Part shown: positions 62,472 to 64,000 of the stretch, piece after piece
Layout: each line of letters opens with the position of its first letter
Numbering within the stretch: the first letter of the stretch is position 1
DNA from: Pedobacter cryoconitis
Lineage (GTDB): Bacteria > Bacteroidota > Bacteroidia > Sphingobacteriales > Sphingobacteriaceae
Direction: 5' to 3'
DNA: 64,000 nucleotides
Assembly: GCA_019352875.1 (NCBI GenBank)
Contig: JAAAFW010000006.1
Location: 960,284 to 1,024,283, forward strand
Position numbers and translations under genes: made by a program
Notes under the pieces: generated by a model
Databases searched by the model: none
What the model was told of the DNA's origin: nothing
The model's input: only the letters and a program-made list of their open reading frames with translations

Positions 62472-63152
62472 ATGACTACACCCAAAGATGTACACTATCA
62501 TTCTTTTGAAGTTCAGGAAATTGTAGAAAGAGTCCCTAAATGGACTTCGAGATGGGGTATGAGCGCATTGTTTATTACACTGTCCGTTATTCTTATAACA
62601 TGTTCATTGGTAAAGCTACCTCTGAATAAACAATTCCCGGTATTATTAAAGATTGATGAGATTCCATTTTATCTGTTAAATAACCCGGAATACAAATTAG
62701 ATCAAATTGCCGGGAACGAAGCAGAAGTTGTAGCAGGTATTATTATTCCTGGTACAAATGTATTGGCACCATATTCAGGAAAGCTTTTCAGGGTAAACCA
62801 ACAAACAGTATCAGAAACTGATACTGCCTTCGTTTTAATACCTCATGAAGTTGCGTATGCAATTGAAGGTAAAGTTCCACTAAAGTTCAAAGATTCACTA
62901 CATAACGGGATGAAAATGAAAATAATTATTTCCTCCGATAAAATAAAACATGAAGTTGTCGTATATGGCCAAATCAGAGAGGTATCTCCGGTTGCACAGA
63001 ATAATGAAGTAAGTTTTTATGGCAATATTGATAGGCAATCAAATCAAATATTAAAAAATAATTTCCTGTATTCTCCTACCATTAAAGCTATTAGTGAAGT
63101 TTCAGTTTCAAACAGGACTATTTTACAAATCCTGTTTGACAAGGCGAACTGA
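62472..63152 (+). CDS. Short HlyD-like membrane fusion protein
   Basis: 226 aa. One membrane helix near the N-terminus (about 28-47: MSALFITLSVILITCSLV), preceded by VQEIVERVPKWTSRWG, which matches the start of bacteriocin-export HlyD proteins (PF13437/HlyD-like). The periplasmic part has the barrel-sandwich features VLAPYSGKLFRVN and the beta-barrel part GMKMKIIISSDK, YGQIREVSPVAQ. The long coiled-coil hairpin of normal HlyD proteins is missing. It is likely the partner of the C39 exporter. It ends head-on against the gene at the right edge. Confidence 0.82.
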   Translation: MTTPKDVHYHSFEVQEIVERVPKWTSRWGMSALFITLSVILITCSLVKLPLNKQFPVLLKIDEIPFYLLNNPEYKLDQIAGNEAEVVAGIIIPGTNVLAPYSGKLFRVNQQTVSETDTAFVLIPHEVAYAIEGKVPLKFKDSLHNGMKMKIIISSDKIKHEVVVYGQIREVSPVAQNNEVSFYGNIDRQSNQILKNNFLYSPTIKAISEVSVSNRTILQILFDKAN

Positions 63153-63171
63153 TAGATTTATTCCTATCAGT
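63148..63171. terminator. Hairpin at convergent gene ends
   Basis: An 8-bp stem, ACTGATAG (63148-63155) against CTATCAGT (63164-63171), with an 8-nt loop and no T-tract. It is placed exactly at the junction of two convergent genes, so it may slow RNA polymerase on both strands. Confidence 0.5.
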
Positions 63172-64000
63172 GCACCCCCTCCGTCACAGTTACCTGCTGT
63201 TTAGGCGACAGATTAACTATCACATAAGAATAAGGTTTCCCCGAATCATTTCCCTTTGAACAAGCCTGTTTCTTCCCGTTTACGTAGAGATGTGTGAGAT
63301 TACCTGGAAAAGCTGCTTTCCATTTCAGCGATCCATTGCCTTTTTGGTAATGAATTCTGGACGATCGATTCAGTTGATGTTCAACTTCGAGCACTGAGCT
63401 GCCGATTCTGATGTTTTTTACAGATAAACTTTGCACCTCGGGCGTCAGGTGGGATAAAGTCGCCACTTCGTTCCTTTCCGCATTTGGTACTACGCCCAAA
63501 AGTCCTTCTATTACATTGCTGATAAATACATAGGAAACTTCAGGATAATTTCCGTTTTTTCCGGTAAGTGCAGAAGCTTCGTGCTCCTGATCAATATTGG
63601 AGATGATATATTGCATCCATTTCCATGCTCTTTCATTTTGCTGATATTTAAAAAAGAGTTCAGGAATATATGAGATCGCCTCTATATTACCCGGTATGCC
63701 GTCTTTACTGTTCAACTGCTCTTCAATGAAATCAAGATATTTAAGATTACGTGCAGAAGATGCCTCTGTTATACCTTTCATTGGCATGAACCATGAATTT
63801 TCCTTACCCCAGCCATCAACAGGAGACATTGGAAGTGTATACCCCCTGTTATAAGTTTCTGTGTTTTTTATTCCCCAGTCTTTATTAAAGTAGGATTTTA
63901 AATCGGCGGCTTTAAGGAAATATTGTGCAGCCAATTTTTTATCCCCCCTGATTTCTGCCATTTTTGCATAAGCGAGGAAAGCTTTATACTGACTGGCGAT
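63167..64000 (-). CDS. Glycoside-hydrolase-like protein (5' end outside window)
   Basis: The frame stays open from 63961 to the right edge (…QYKAFLAYAK before the first Met), so only the last ~278 residues are present. Text such as TLPMSPVDGWGKENSWFMPMKG, PGNIEAISYIPELFFKYQQNERAWKWMQYI and YPEVSYVFISNVIEGLLGVVPNA resembles the C-terminal half of an (alpha/alpha)6-barrel glycosidase (MGH1/trehalase-like) with a small beta domain at the end. Catalytic residues cannot be assigned from this part. It is on the strand opposite to the peptide operon and is probably part of a carbohydrate locus to the right. Confidence 0.6.
   Translation of the reverse strand: MASQYKAFLAYAKMAEIRGDKKLAAQYFLKAADLKSYFNKDWGIKNTETYNRGYTLPMSPVDGWGKENSWFMPMKGITEASSARNLKYLDFIEEQLNSKDGIPGNIEAISYIPELFFKYQQNERAWKWMQYIISNIDQEHEASALTGKNGNYPEVSYVFISNVIEGLLGVVPNAERNEVATLSHLTPEVQSLSVKNIRIGSSVLEVEHQLNRSSRIHYQKGNGSLKWKAAFPGNLTHLYVNGKKQACSKGNDSGKPYSYVIVNLSPKQQVTVTEGVH

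Noticed and set aside
1..64000. CRISPR arrays, rRNA operons or prophage modules
   Set aside because: No regularly spaced repeats, no rRNA sequence and no phage structural or integrase genes were seen on either strand.

Overview
The window looks like chromosomal DNA of a Bacteroidota member, most likely a Sphingobacteriaceae (Pedobacter-like) genome. The evidence is five SusC/SusD outer-membrane pairs, lipoproteins with the CKK-type lipobox, a GldH gliding lipoprotein, the PSP1 protein next to GldH, DUF3078 and DUF5916 proteins, a GH92 mannosidase, and promoter boxes of the TAnnTTTG type instead of strong Shine-Dalgarno sites. Species assignment is inference; no rRNA is present.

Layout. 1-4.3 kb: the end of a SusC/SusD pair cut by the left edge. 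4.4-5.6 kb: a HipA-like kinase plus DUF3037 module. 5.6-9.6 kb: an AT-rich accessory segment with an S41 peptidase lipoprotein, a small XRE regulator and a secreted MACPF (pore-forming type) lipoprotein. It is bracketed by two copies of the last 39 bases of the DUF3037 gene region, which suggests insertion at that 3' end. 9.6-11.4 kb: an IS1182-type element with 20-bp perfect inverted repeats, sitting where a terminator would be expected. 11.4-24.7 kb: conserved housekeeping genes (ffh, DUF5916, DUF3078, a tandem pair of glucosaminidases, an O-methyltransferase, ruvX, holB, PSP1, gldH, murF). 25-43 kb: three SusC/SusD pairs, interrupted by an S66 carboxypeptidase and metG. 43-51 kb: a minus-strand polysaccharide utilisation locus (SusC, SusD, GH92 alpha-mannosidase). 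51.4 kb: tRNA-Arg(CCU).

52.1-63.2 kb is the most interesting part: a peptide (RiPP/bacteriocin-type) locus. It holds an outer-membrane beta-barrel protein, a 60-aa double-glycine precursor, a radical SAM/SPASM maturase, a small protein that resembles the maturase's own N-terminal domain, a helical protein of unknown role, a divergent C39-peptidase ABC exporter, a LytS-type histidine kinase and LytTR regulator, a 41-aa lantibiotic-leader-like peptide, a stand-alone receiver domain that has lost its phospho-acceptor Asp, a second double-glycine precursor (61 aa) and a shortened HlyD-like protein. A 14-bp motif is shared exactly between the region about 100 bp upstream of the barrel gene and the region about 100 bp upstream of the 41-aa peptide. 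It is a candidate operator for the LytTR regulator.

The proposed working model is inference. The kinase/regulator pair senses a peptide or envelope signal and switches on both arms. The radical SAM enzyme modifies the Cys-containing core of the first precursor. The C39 exporter cuts after GG and exports the products with the HlyD-like partner. The barrel protein handles the product at the outer membrane, as importer, receptor or self-protection. The right edge cuts a glycoside-hydrolase-like gene on the minus strand.
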